Shown piece by piece: positions 11,580-22,780 of a DNA stretch of 64,000 bases (position 1 is its first letter; the number at the start of each line of letters is the position of its first letter). The position numbers were made by a program, and so were the translations under genes. This DNA comes from Blasia pusilla (lineage: Eukaryota > Marchantiophyta > Marchantiopsida > Blasiales): NCBI GenBank assembly GCA_050084515.1, contig CM114274.1, forward strand, positions 27,838,001 to 27,902,000. Direction: 5' to 3'. The notes under the pieces are model-generated. The model made no database searches, was not told the origin of the DNA, and saw only the letters and a list, made by a program, of their open reading frames with translations.

Positions 11580-11960
11580 ATCACAATACCTGTAGGGTCA
11601 ACAAAAGATCAGCGTAACACTAGCCAACTCAATCCGTATCCCGGGACCCTTCACCGTACCCAAGTCTATCATACTGAAGGCAAAACGACTGAGGTGCCCT
11701 CTCAAAAACCTATGAACTTGCCGTCGCTCTCCTCCTATCAACTTGAGATCTCCATAGTGACTTCATTTGGAGAAGACGCAACCTCAAGCTTTGGTTGCTA
11801 TGTAGCAACCTTAGCCACCTCCACAACAACCACTCCACTCTCACCTCCTACACCATGCTCCACATCCAAAAAATGAACATGTGCTACTGTGGCCACCTTC
11901 ACACTCTCTGCTTGAACTTCATGGGTGCCTATCTCTCGTCGTCTTGCCCCCAGCCAATGC
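11580..11960 (-). other. DNMT-RT linker, E1
   Basis: Between the methyltransferase and the RT. Near 11760-11590 the minus strand reads KLIGGERRQVHRFLRGHLSR and FAFSMIDLGTVKGPGIRIEL, the usual pre-RT region of plant gypsy polyproteins. The rest (11800-11960) is a low-complexity Val/Glu-rich stretch. At least one stop interrupts it. Confidence 0.6.
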
Positions 11961-12995
11961 CTATACAGACCTTGTAGGCAATGCTCCAACTGGTGGACGT
12001 GACGGCATGGATGACACTTGCATCCGTCTCTGCTCAGCCATACCTAGGCTGAGTATCCATGTGAGATAGTTGAGGTCCATCGCCTGCCCCAACACCTGTC
12101 TTCGGGATGCCTCTATCATATCTGGCACAGCCGTAGTACCCGTAGCAAACCCCATGGCATGCTCGCACTCATCTGCTTTAGGCTCCTCCAATGCTTGGGT
12201 CACCTCATCCCAAATCATGCTTGGCCCTCCCTGACAAAAGGCATGGGATGCTGGGAAGCTCACCAACGTAAGCAAGGCTGCCCTCAACTCCCCCACCCTA
12301 TTGGCCATCGCCAAGTGTGGTCTATCATCTTGCGTCACCACTTGAGATCGACGCTCTAAGCCCAAAATAGCATCCAGTGTGAGATGTGGTGCTCTCTGGA
12401 CCCCATCGTATGCTCGACTCAATACCTTTGATGGTATCAGGTTCGTCCATCATAGTCGTGGACGATGGGCGCGTGATCCAACTCTCGTTGCATCTAACAA
12501 CATAGCAGATCCCAACCACGACCTCACCTGATGCACACTCGTCATCAACAATGGCACGTTCTCCAAAATGTACGCCGGAGAGCATGTTTGACTCTCCGGT
12601 AAGTGTTGTACTACTCGCAGCATCTCCCAAAATATCCATGACCTCGTATCCTGCAATCCAAACCGTTGGCTAGTTGATGAATGACCCTGACATGGCAATC
12701 CAACAATCACCAAATGAATGGTGCCAACTATATCCAGATCCTGCGCCCCCACCAAAGAGATGTCGGTGGGTAGTGTATGATGATATCCCCGTACTATAGA
12801 TATCGGGAACAACTGAGGATAGCTCTGGACCAATCTCATGAGGTGACGTAATGATAGTCGCCATGCGGTCTCATCTATCTCCACATAACGATACTGATGC
12901 ACCCGTATGCCCACCATCAATAGCGCAACCATTCCGATGCTAATCCCTCCAAAGAGATCTAACACCCTAACACCTTCTCTGGAAAGTGCCACACA
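11961..12995 (-). CDS. DNMT3-like DNA cytosine-5 methyltransferase domain of gypsy element E1
   Basis: The family transfers a methyl group from S-adenosylmethionine to cytosine C5. About 345 codons are in one frame. Motifs in order: I, VLDLFGGISIG (SAM site); II, YVEIDE; IV, VGLPCQGHSS with the catalytic Cys; VI, YILENVP; VIII, VGSRAHRPRL; then a target-recognition stretch; IX/X, CEHAMGFATGTT and RRQVLGQAMDLNYLTWILSL. Unpermuted order and HRPRLWWTNL in motif VIII point to DNMT3-type enzymes rather than permuted plant DRM. One in-frame stop (TGG to TGA, 12452-12450) lies right after motif VIII, a 21 bp deletion relative to E3 follows motif VI, and a frameshift lies near 12975. It sits between protease and RT, inside the polyprotein. 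It could methylate element cDNA or insertion sites (inference). Confidence 0.9.
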
Positions 12996-13400
12996 ACGGG
13001 TGTGGTGTCGAGTGGGGTCAACATCTCCACTCTAGGAGCGCGATCGCCACTTGACTCTCGCTACTCTGGGATAAAGGCATGACTCCACACCTACCTCACG
13101 AGGTCGTCGGCACTCCGCTATAGCTCTCAAGTCGTACCCCACAATGGTGAAGAGGTCTCGCCAACATGGGAAGAGACACGCCCCATGGCATGTCTCTCCG
13201 TGGGACTATCCGCTACTGCAACATCCTCTGCATGTGCGTTCCCCTCCAACAACTCTCCTCGCCAGCTAACACTTCCTGTGAAAGCTTACAGACTTGTCTC
13301 GTACTCGACCAACTCGTCCCGCAAACTGCATGGGTAACTGACTCATCCGCCCGTCACCTGACCGCCACCCTAGCCGATAAGCAACGGTCTCCTCCTAGAA
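12996..13400 (-). other. protease-DNMT linker, E1
   Basis: The minus strand here matches 62310-62580 of E3 at the nucleotide level, including the stretch TTGACCCCACTCGACACCAC that leads into motif I. It is translatable only in pieces and I recognise no domain. Confidence 0.5.
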
Positions 13401-13800
13401 GTCAAGGATGAATCCTAGGGGATATAACACTGTACTCCCCACCAACACATCATACGACCGAGCTAGTGTCGTAATCGCACGTGTGCGCACCATAGCACTA
13501 TCCCTCGCATGCTTTGGCTAGACTCTGACAACTATCTCCTGTGTCATATATTGCATGGGTGACATGCCCCCAATCGACGTCTATATTTGGAAGGGACAAG
13601 GCTCAATGTCAGCCTTCCGTAACCCCAACGCTAAACATGTCGCCTTTCCTAACATCAAGGGCCTCACTCCCGAATCAAGTAGGATGCACTGCGGGTGGTA
13701 TATTGTCCCCGTTGGACTAACCAAGCGAAATACTCCTGCTTGGTTATCCAGTAACACTATGCCAAGTGTCACCACTGCTCGCTCTATGGACGATTGAGCT
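13401..13800 (-). pseudogene. gypsy aspartic protease, E1
   Basis: Retropepsin that cleaves the polyprotein. The frame ending at 13581 contains CILLDSGVRPLMLGKATCLA, the active-site D-S-G block; E3 has LLDSGAQPLMLGKA, so Ala has become Val in E1. A frameshift or stop follows near 13555, after which SYDVLVGSTVLYPLGFILDF can be read in another phase. Confidence 0.75.
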
Positions 13801-14110
13801 GGCATATCTACCAACTTCGCCGCCGCCGCATGCCATGACTCCATGGGGGACGTCCTGAGCGCCTGCTCCGAGGGCAAGTCCACCACCTCCTCAACTACCT
13901 CTAAACAAGAGGCAGTCACCTCTCCACCCTCACACAATGTGGCGGCCAACCGAAACAACTCAGCTGGTCCAACTCCCAACATCCCCAACTCTATGGCGGA
14001 AAATAGCAGAGTCTGGCTCACTCTGGTGGCCACCTCCAACACTATGGTCAACATTGACTCCACTCGAGCCGACATAAGAGTTGTCACTCCAACTCCTCAT
14101 GACGTCGACG
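13801..14110 (-). CDS. pre-protease polyprotein segment, E1
   Basis: The open frame 14087-13581 begins here with VLEVATRVSQTLLFSAIELG and DLPSEQ blocks, then runs into the protease. E3 (63395-62979) and R2 (18490-18600) carry the same segment. I do not recognise a domain in it. Confidence 0.6.
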
Positions 14111-14621
14111 CACCTTCCTGACCTATAGGCACCGTAGGTTATCGAGGCACCATCGATGGTGTGTGTAGTGCCTCGAACAATGTGAATGACTGTGGAACCT
14201 TGGCCTGCGGCCCATCGGTCCCCTCCAATGGGTCAATCTCAACTCCACCTCTCGATGGCTCAGTGCCTTTCGCAACATCCCGAGTCACCACTACAGCCGC
14301 CTCAACCTGAGCTGCACTTCACATAAACCCCATACTAGCGAGATCTTCAGCTGGGTTAGGATAAGAGGTAGAAGCTGGAGACACACTAGCTGCTCGCAGC
14401 TCTGTGCCTTCCCTGAGGTGCATCATCGTCATGACAACAATCCTCTACTCCAACTGATCGATGCGTGAGAGAAGTGCCGACTCTGGTGCTCATGCTCCAT
14501 CTCCTCTGGCTGGTGGTGGTCCTCTACCACCACGTCCAGGAATAACTCCGCGACCTCCTCCAGGAAAATCGCCCCCAGGCCCTCGGCCTACCTTTGGACG
14601 TGCCTCTCGACGAAGGTCAAA
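14111..14621 (-). other. Gag C-terminal Gly/Arg-rich tail and linker, E1
   Basis: In element sense the sequence after the CCHC knuckle encodes a Gly-, Arg- and Pro-rich tail (GPGGDFPGGGRGVIPGRGG) followed by a region that reads LIDQLE-like helix pieces and then low-complexity Thr/Pro/Ser sequence. It is about 500 bp long and interrupted. E3 repeats it at 63396-63829. Confidence 0.5.
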
Positions 14622-14663
14622 ACATCTATCCCTAGTGTGACCATATTTGTGGCAATAGTCACA
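14622..14663 (-). CDS. Gag CCHC zinc knuckle, E1
   Basis: The minus strand reads CDYCHKYGHTRDRC, an exact C-x2-C-x4-H-x4-C nucleocapsid knuckle that binds element RNA. It is preceded by Gln and followed by FDLRREARPKVG. The same motif is in E3 at 63830-63871. Confidence 0.9.
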
Positions 14664-15784
14664 CTGGTACTATGGTGGGGCCATCCTCTGTGGCTCTTGA
14701 GAAATCGGAGGCGCTCGTGGTCCTCTCCCATGCTGTGTGGAGTCTCTCTACCTATGGGCCCCTCCACACGTCCAACACGACAACATCGGTCCGTGCTGGG
14801 CGACATATGTAGGTATGGGTCGTTGCCTCATAAGCTCACGGTACCCGCCCTGCTCTCTGGGCACACAGGAACGCTCCCGTGGTACTGGTGCTCATTGTGG
14901 CACCTGTGGGGTCACGGTCGTTCATGGGCCTATCCAACGGTCACTACCTGCTCCTCAATCATGTTGAGCTTAATATGCTCAAACAACTCGCATACCACCT
15001 TCAATGTGGGCTTCGCTGTGTGAATCAATTCCGCATCTCGGACTCTCCTCCATAGTTCTCGGTCCAGAATCGCGTACCAATACTGGACTAACTACATCTC
15101 AATCACTCCATAAGTAGCAATGATCAGCCTCCTCATGGGCGTGAAGGCCTCTCTTAGACTCTACCCGATCGTCTGTGAAAATCTTGTAGACTCTTCAACT
15201 TGTCGGTATGTACGCCATGGTAGCTCTTCCCCAATTGTCGAAAGAACTCCACTATGGGACTAAAGTTGGATGGCCCTCTACCACTAGAGGTCTCTGCCAC
15301 ATTCCCTCTCTCACTGCCCTCATCTCCATCTAGTGTCCGGGCTGATGGTGTGGGTCGCTCTCCTCTCACGATTCCATCATATGCCTCGCGAACACTAGTG
15401 GACACATACCTTGGAGCCCAATACATCCTCCAGGCATTGATCTCTATTGAATATCGTGATCAAAACTCCATGTTATCATCCATTGGAGGACCCTCCAAGT
15501 GCTTGAACAACCCCTTCCATGCCATGAAAGGGTTAAATCGCATCGGGGTTTGTATCTCTTGCAAGTCGCACCATGTGTCAAGCTCATGGATGAAATCATC
15601 TAAGTTGATGGTGTCCAGTGCACGTGAGAAACGACGCATGTCCATGGCCCATGTCGTTCATCTCTTGCCAAGTGACACTGCCTCCATCTGCGATCGCGTC
15701 ACCAAACCAGTGTCTAGTGATGACGATCGTGCCACAAGCTGGATGTTGAGGTAGCTCCTCACTCGTAACCCCTTGGTATCTCAC
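14664..15784 (-). pseudogene. gypsy Gag (capsid) region, E1
   Basis: Gag assembles the virus-like particle. Open pieces on the minus strand include 15645-15460 (DDFIHELDTWCDLQEIQTPM, FNPFMAWKGLFKHLEGPP) and 15426-15154 (FSPIVEFFRQLGKSYHGVHT). They are separated by frame breaks. The region between 15154 and the zinc knuckle is readable only in short stretches. Homology with the scrap at 7290-8050 supports the call. Confidence 0.7.
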
Positions 15785-17187
15785 TTCACTCGTGTCACAC
15801 CACTACTACTGCTTGCACTACCCCGTTCTTCCAAAACCTGGAAGAACGCCGCGATGACAACCCTGTCTCACCCGCTCACCCGCTCAAGCACTCAGACTCA
15901 CCAAGAGTCTCTCACACTCCTTAATAGCTCACCGACGCTAATGGTAATCCCGTGACGACACCCGGCCTCACGCACACTCAACACTCGGGCTCACCATGAG
16001 CCTCCCAACTAACTCACCTAAACCACTGATACTTTTGGGTCATACATGTGACTCCTACTCGAAAACCGCCATATATCCACAAACATGCTACACATGCATG
16101 GAGACTACACTCGTCACCACTGCTACACCCATCTAGCCCCATCAACTACCCGACACCCAGTACTCTCAATCACATAAGATAAGTGCAAGAAAAGGGACTC
16201 GAATGGGTAACCTGATCACGCCCTCCAACCTACGACACCAACAACATCCATCCCTCCATGTGATATGACAACCTCTGCATCACAACACTCTCTTCGACCA
16301 CAATGTTGAACCTCCCATCAACATCGACGTGTATTACTCCATCAGAATCCTCCCAAACCCTAGCCACCGTCGAAAAAGATCACGTTATCCATGCCTCTAC
16401 CACATCGCCCTACTATGCCCACCCTAACCATAGCCGCTCCTACCAAGTCTGCTCCATACCACATCCAACGATCGACTACGTACCCTGTCTATCACGTCGC
16501 CCATGCCTCCAACCACATCAACCCTCTTGACCACATTCATCCCTCCCGACCACATCTTCCGACCACTCACATCCGCCCTACCCACCTACATCAATCATAT
16601 GCGTCCTGCCAACCACATCGAGAAGGCGCCGACCATGGCTCTCCAAACCACATAACTCCGGGCATCTACTACGTAGGGGGGGAAAGGAAAAGGGACCGGG
16701 CCCTTGGCCCATGTCCCTATGGGCCTTAATGGCCCCGGGGGCGTGGCTAAGACCGGGCGGCGCCCCGATTCCGCCTCGGCTCAAAGCAAAAACTTGCCCT
16801 TCCAGATGTCCAACCTCCATTCACCTCCACCCGACTCCGTCCTACCACCTAACCCTAGGCACGCCTTAGCCGCCTTTACTAGAAAACCCCGGGTAGATAC
16901 AAGACCCAAACCCAACTCTCTCTTTCCTGTCTCTCTCGCCACTCACCGATCGGCAGCACACTCGTGAACTCCAGCCGCTACATGCCCCGCTACACTCAAG
17001 TGCTCTCTCTCGACAATCTTCACCTGCAAAATCTACGAGAAACGGACAGCGCTTCGGCCCATGGCCTTCTGAATAGAAAAATGAGCAATGCCTACAACAC
17101 ACGTGTCTCGAGGGGCTCTCGACCGAGGCAACTCGCTTGCCTACTTGCAAAAAACGAATTCCCACCAGCCCCCTGACATCTTTCTCA
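15785..17187 (-). other. 5' leader and possible LTR portion of E1
   Basis: C-rich, non-coding in element sense. Near 16214-16250 the element-sense sequence TGGTGTCGTAGGTTGGAG could be a tRNA-like primer-binding site, in which case the 5' LTR would extend from about 16.26 kb to beyond 17.5 kb; the alternative is an LTR ending at 17188 (TGTAAAAATA on the plus strand). I cannot decide between them by eye. At 16735-16790 the sequence is GC-rich. Confidence 0.4.
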
Positions 17188-17535
17188 TGTAAAAATATTA
17201 GAAAAAATGGCACACCCAACCTAAAACTCCTCTCCTCAATCTACATCGGCATATCGAGCCTCGTCCACCCTGCGCTATCAAGGAATCCGGATGCTAGCAC
17301 CATGGTCCTATCTCACACACATACAAGAGAGGTGCTCTAACAACCGAACATGAGAAAGATGGCTTGGGAAAGCCATCTCCCTCCCTTATATAGGGTTCGA
17401 AAGAGCCAAAAGGCTCTTCCCCTAAAAATAACTATCCTCTTGGTAACTTGCGTGCATAGGTTTCAAGGGGCGGGTGACATGCTGAGAAACAACGTTCTTG
17501 ACACAACGGACCTATCCTCAACCTCATTTGGAGGT
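17188..17535 (-). repeat. 5' LTR segment of E1
   Basis: Direct repeat of the left LTR: from CCTAAAACTCC through CTACATCGGCATATCGAGCC, the TATA region, the AGCCAAAAGGCTCTTCCCC hairpin, and CCTATCCTCAACCTCATTTG, where similarity to the left LTR stops. TATATAAG lies at 17395-17402 (minus). Confidence 0.75.
17395..17402 (-). promoter_or_regulatory. LTR TATA box
   Basis: TATATAAG on the minus strand, same position in the LTR as 8251-8258. It would drive transcription leftwards through E1. Confidence 0.6.
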
Positions 17536-18411
17536 TGTGCCCTAGGGCCCACACGGACCGCCAACTTGCTCTAATGCCCTCTTTGGCCCTCGGTCCGAAC
17601 GTAACTCAGGATGTAAGATGAAGAATCGGGCGTGTGTATGACCATACTGTTCACAATGGTGACGGTGGGATACTCTTGATATGGGCCCATCTCCTCCTCT
17701 AGACACACGTTCATGCACAATAGCATAACGGATGAAATCCGGTTGGCAATGGGCTCCACCATATGCCCCAACAAGTAACTCCTAGCAACTACTATTGTGT
17801 TGCATATGATGGTTAGGTCTCAATGACACATGCTCACAATAACCTCCATTAGCTCGTGGAGCCACACTCCTCTCTTGGAATCCGAGTTAGTGCACCAATG
17901 GTATAGACAATCGTGTCACATCTGGGTAATCGAGAGGCTGAGATCTATTGTGGATAGGGCATAGGAGCCAGCGGGGTTGACCTTTAGAGGTCGTGCTCTA
18001 GGTGTTCTTGCTGGGGTACGAGGAGTTGAATTTGCTTGAGGGGTGGTGGATATTTCCGGGAGGAGGTAGTGGTCTGCCACTTGGACAAGTCAAGGCAGAC
18101 TTGGGGGCTAAGGCTACGATGGCTTCTCAGATAGAGAAGTTGTAGTAGCGCATTTTTCTTATGGCATTGAGGTTACCTGGTGCCGGATCAATGGCATCGA
18201 CATCATATGGATCCAACATCATATGGAGGATTGTGGATGGATGTGCATGGATGCATAGATGGAGGTAGTCATTTTTGTTATGTGTGGAACATCTGCACAG
18301 TTGGATCCACATAGAGGGGAGACCAAGAAATAGATCAGTCTTCCTTGGTCTTTTATGTTTCCCGAGGTGATGAGGACCCCATTAATGGGTCCCGATTAGA
18401 GTTCTTGGAGA

Positions 18412-19258
18412 GTGGGTGTTGTTGGTGTGCAAGCAAGCATGGTGATGGGAGAAGCGAGTGTGATGAGTCCTATTGTTGATGCTCAGGTGGAGCACTTGTC
18501 TAGTACATTGTTGGAGACGGCCAGGGTGATGTACCACGCCCCATGGTTTTCAGCTTATGATGTTATGACATTAGGAGGTACGCCTACCGAGGTTTTTTTA
18601 GCTGGCTGCTATCCTATGTGACCGTGGAGATGCTGTCACTGCCTCACATTCAAAGGTGGTTGCAGAGGAGGTGGTAGACACGCTCTTGGAGCCTATGCTT
18701 GGGTTGTCCACCTCAAATTCATGGCAAGTTGCGGATGCTAGGATGGCAAAGATGCCCGCTAAAACCGAGATAGAGCATGTCATGGTTTCTCTATATGTTA
18801 TTTTGCTAGATAACTAGGGAGATGTTTCCCATTTGGTGAGTCCAAGAGGTAGATTTTTTTGTCCGCAACACATTTTGTTAGATTAAGAAGTGCAACCCCT
18901 GATGTTTGGGAAGGTGGTGTTTACAAGATTGGTCCTTACAAGGGCAATTATGGAGCGTTTTCCATTCAAGATATAGACGTCCTAAGATGGAATGAGTACA
19001 AAGTTTTTTATTGCCCGATATGAGGTTGTGGTGAGGATTCTAGCAGGACACCCTTCATATGGGTCCGTGGTGCAAACCAAGGCAATAGTGACTGGTAACG
19101 AGTCCTATGACATCTTGGTTGGAGGAGCAATCTTGTACGCAATGGGGTTTTCCCTGGATTACAAGGAAGATTTAGTATCCTACAAAATAGGATGGAAATC
19201 ATGTGATGGGCGACTTAGCTCACAATCCATTAGATTCACGTGTGGAGTGGTCAAGTGA
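18412..19258 (+). pseudogene. pre-protease and protease remnant, R2
   Basis: The plus strand reads LLETARVMYHAPWFSAYDVM and GGTPTEVFLAG, matching the pre-protease segment of E1 and E3. The protease follows with HILLD at the active-site position (a stop replaces the DSG stretch near 18885) and then ESYDILVGGAILYAMGFSLD in the open frame 18992-19258. This last block is well conserved in plant gypsy proteases. Confidence 0.7.
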
Positions 19259-19430
19259 GGGCGAGAAGAGCAAGATTCAGTAGTGCCATTACTTGGCCTA
19301 ATTATTTGATTGAGGGGCATTTCCATGCAAGGGACACACCCGTACATGACACTTCTATGGCGAGGAGTGTTATGGTAGCCACATCATTCTATGGAGAAGA
19401 GGTATCATTGTGGGGTTGAAGTGAGGAACT

Positions 19431-20125
19431 TTGATGCTTGATGAGCATATACAGATGGCATGGAGTGAGACATTTGCACAAGAGTGTGACGTGTTGGAGG
19501 AAACTGAGGTAGCCGAAAGTGCTAGGACTACACCCTTGGACACCACACCTATTGTGTGGCACATCCCAAAGGAGGATATTTGGGTGTTGGATCTCTTTGG
19601 AGAGATCAACAATGTGTTGGTTGTTTCTTTTCAAGAAGGATTGCGTGTGCAATAGTAGTTGTATGTTGAGCTTGATGAGGTTGCGAGTTACGCCTCAATT
19701 TTCCCAACTTGTTGTCTGTGTGGGCTGTACATGGGTATGAGAGTTTCTTATTGAGGGATATTTCTTTGTTGGGGGCGCAAGACGTACTTGGATCGGGTGG
19801 GGAGCATTGATTTGGTCATTGCTGGTTGGCCATACCAAGGCAAATCAAGTGTTGGACGAGGTAGCGGATTAGCAGATACTCAGTCCAAGTTGTTTTGGGA
19901 GATGATGAGGATCTTACGACATTTGCAGAGATATGAGTCCCGTTCTCCGGGATACATCTTGGAGAATGTGGATTTGCAATCACAAGAATGTGTTGATCTT
20001 GGGCCATTTGCGGTCATAACCTCATCGCCCGTGTCTTTGGTGGGCCAACTTTGTGCAATATGTGGTGTTACAGATTAGGAGGGCGTATGCAAAAGTGGAG
20101 CGCCCCTCCCATTTTTTGGGAGGGG
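19431..20125 (+). pseudogene. DNMT3-like methyltransferase remnant, R2
   Basis: TPLDTTPIVWHIPKEDIWVL leads into motif I, DLFGEIN (the SAM-binding Gly-Gly is lost). Motif IV reads AGWPYQGKSS: the catalytic Cys is Tyr (TGC to TAC). Motif VI is YILENVD. In a shifted frame CLWWANFVQ and RRAYAKVERPSHF match the motif VIII region. The domain ends at the junction with copia near 20125. Inactive by several criteria. Confidence 0.85.
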
Positions 20126-22120
20126 CACTCCAAAGGTCATTATGCCAAGGATTACTTCAAGAAATTGAAGGATATTCTAGTTTGGAATTCTTCCACGAAA
20201 AAATACGCGCAGCAAGATCATGATGAAGAGCAAGTGTTGACCATATGCATGAATCATATAATAGGAAACATGATGTCATCAAAGAGCCTAACTATTAATG
20301 GTGAAAATTGGTACATCAATTCAGAAGGTTCAAGTCATATGATTACTCACTAATATGGAACAATTAAAGATTTCATGAATTATTATAACATGAGATTTTT
20401 TTATGGTAGATGAGATGTAGGGCAAGATAGTATCGAGGCCTTAGAGGGTTTTTACTCCCCGATTTGGAGAGGTCATATGTGATCTACTCTTAGGAGGTGA
20501 CCTATGAGTATAAATCACCCTTCTCTTTATGAGGAGTGGTAACCTTGGAGAGGTTGACCCTCTCATCCTTAGTGTGGAGCCACTTGGGCCTATAGGGTCA
20601 AGGGTTAGTTGGTAGTTGAGTTGTAGTTGGTCTTATGATAGGACCACATGTGTTGTTGTTAGGGAGTTAGTACCTTGTGTACTACAGGTCATTGGTGGCA
20701 TGCTAGGAGGAGGTTATTTGTGTGCACACGTCATTTTAAATGAGCTTCATATCCTTCTTGGCACCCTAGAGGGATATACCTCGGATGAAGCTCATTCGAA
20801 GCTCATCTTTATTGGATCAGACCCATGTTGGGATTCGTGATACACTATAACTTTCATGTTTTAAGCCTGGATTCTCTCTTAAAGAGCGGGCTAGGATTGA
20901 TCGGAGATCACACATATTGCGAGTTTATTGCAGACTTTCTCTTATTGTTATCGAAGTGTATATTTTGAGTGAATGTTTGGATGAAGCATAACTGATTGCA
21001 AAATTCATCAACATGGCATTTTATATTGGGATTGTCTAATCATTCATGTGTAGATATATATTAGGATTTATAGTTATATGAATGTAAGACTTATGTGCCT
21101 CAACCGATCTCTATTCGCACGAAAGATTCTACATAAAGTTAATTACTCACAAGGGTAAAATTCCTATGATCCTTCCATTCTAGAGCATCGATTTTTTGAA
21201 ATATGAGCCAGACTACCCAAGAAATATAAATCTAATATTTTTAGGATAGATGGTAGAATAAAATTACGAGGTTGGATTGCCTTAACATAGTTATTTTTTA
21301 ATTGAAAATCTAACTACCTATCAAATAGTAGGAATGAGAAGTAGATATGGTATAATGTTAAAATTAGATGTTGCTATATACATTATATAAGACACAATGT
21401 AGGGATAGAGTAGCCTAAGGATAGAAGATTAAGATACTTTAAGTTACTTGCTAGTATTTTCTAAAGAAGAATGGAGTAGACAAGAAGAATCGACATATAG
21501 TAGAAACAACCAAGGATATATTGACTAAGAAAAGAATGTCTTAAGTGTATTGAGCAAACGATACTACATGCGTAGGATAATTGATAAATCAATTGCCCAC
21601 ATTAAGAGTGCAGACAAAGTCCAAAGAGATCTTCACATGTAATAGGTATGAACTTTCATTCTTGAAAGTATTTGGTTGTATATGCTTTGTTCATATTCTA
21701 AGTGAAAAGTGTAACAAGTTAGAAAAAAAATAGAAAGATAGATCTTATTAAGATATTCTATAGATTCTAAGAATTAGGGATATTAAAATCCTCCTACTAA
21801 TTAGTTCCTATATAGGTAGAGATGTGGTGTTTGAGAAAATGAAGTCATGATATAAAAAATCAAATTAAGTTTCGGGTATTAGTTTCATGGCTAGTAAGTC
21901 AAGTGAGAACCTAGGAAGCAACAAATTAAAGTCACCATCCAATAACATCAATAGAGGACCATGAGAGGTAAGAAACTCTCAAGAGTTTGAGAATCCATGC
22001 TCTAGAAGGTTAAGACCAAATGCAATTTCACCAAGTGAAGGTTTCAAATGGAAGACATGGAGTGATCCATCACTTTGATATTTCCAGAGGCCATGGATGA
22101 GACTTAGAGATGTGAACTAA
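20126..22120 (+). mobile_element. decayed Ty1/copia element
   Basis: Plus-strand pieces in order: Gag knuckle remnant GHSKGHYAKDYFKK (second half of a CCHC motif, final Cys is Tyr), protease NWYINSEGSSHMITH (canonical WYIDSGASSHMT), an unassigned block 20400-20880, a weak GAG_pre-integrase-like WHFILG near 21015, integrase KKNGVDKKNRHIVETTKDI (about 21465, canonical QNGVAERKNRH), and SFLKVFGCICFVHILSEKCN (about 21660) followed by GRDVVFEK (about 21820), the integrase-RT border. Stops are many. No LTR was found. Confidence 0.75.
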
Positions 22121-22780
22121 GGATATTATCGTTTCTAACGAGTACGATGTAAGTTTCAATCTCTCATATGTGAAGAAATTTTTTCTTGGGAATATGAATC
22201 CACTTCTAGAATTATAAATAAAGAATTCCCAAATTTTTGTGTAGATTTTGATCTATTCTAAAGGATGGTTATAAAAAATTGAACCACTTTATTATATCAC
22301 ATTCATCGTTTTTTTATTCCCTCAAAATACCAATACAATCCAATGTTGGATGTAGAGATTATCGTTAAAAACCCATGTAATAGTTGGGGAGTATGAGGAC
22401 AGTTGATAATGTATTCAATTTGAACCTTTTTTAGTTCTGGTTTGAGTATTGCAAGAATTTACCATTAGAATCCTCAAACTTTGTTAAAAATTCCCAAACT
22501 TAGGTGAGACATGCATAAATATGGTGAGTCAACGTCTAGCTTTTTCAAGGAAAATAGGATTTCACATCTAGAATTAAAGAAAATACAAAAATATTTTCTC
22601 TTATTTTAATCTTATTTTCAAGCTTGGTTGTTCAAGATGAGAACCATTCATTCTATCATTTTTATGGTTATTCTTTTTTTTCCCCGAAATTTCAAGGTTA
22701 CTCAATAGTGATATCCTAATATTTGTAATTGAGCAGGAGTAGACAACATGCTTCGATAAGGAAGCTATTAGTGCAATTAA

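Larger units (their letters stand above)
8070..17600 (-). mobile_element. near-full-length Ty3/gypsy element E1 with DNMT3-like and PHD domains
   Basis: This is the most complete copy of the family. In element sense (minus) the order is 5' LTR region (about 17.5-17.2 kb), leader, Gag with CCHC knuckle, protease, DNMT3-like methyltransferase, RT, RNase H, integrase, GPF-like module, PHD finger and 3' LTR (8524-8070). The frame is broken by a modest number of frameshifts and stops, so it is recent but not autonomous as read. Left and right LTR segments share long stretches in direct orientation, for example the stretch around the TATA box and AGAGCCAAAAGGCTCTTCCC. I did not find a clear target-site duplication or a certain primer-binding site. 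Confidence 0.85.
17914..20125 (+). mobile_element. plus-strand remnant R2 of the DNMT gypsy family
   Basis: It begins with an LTR fragment (TGTCACATCTGGGTAATCG at 17914, continuing to about 17980) in inverted orientation to the LTRs of E1. It then jumps to the Gag Gly/Arg tail (18000-18130), the pre-protease segment (18490-18600), protease (18800-19258) and the DNMT domain (19500-20125), where copia sequence takes over. Stops and frameshifts occur throughout. RT and later domains are absent. Confidence 0.75.

Noticed and set aside
12325-12639. Open frame inside the E1 methyltransferase in another phase
   Set aside because: The frame 12992-11961 carries the ordered methyltransferase motifs; the overlapping frame has none.
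11961-12995. Methyltransferase as a separate captured host gene rather than part of the element
   Set aside because: The same domain sits between protease and RT in other copies, and in E3 its frame runs without break into RT sequence, so it belongs to the polyprotein.
16214-16260. tRNA-like stretch near the E1 leader
   Set aside because: The element-sense sequence resembles a primer-binding site and a T-arm-like TTCGAGTCCC, but no cloverleaf can be drawn, so it is not called a tRNA gene.
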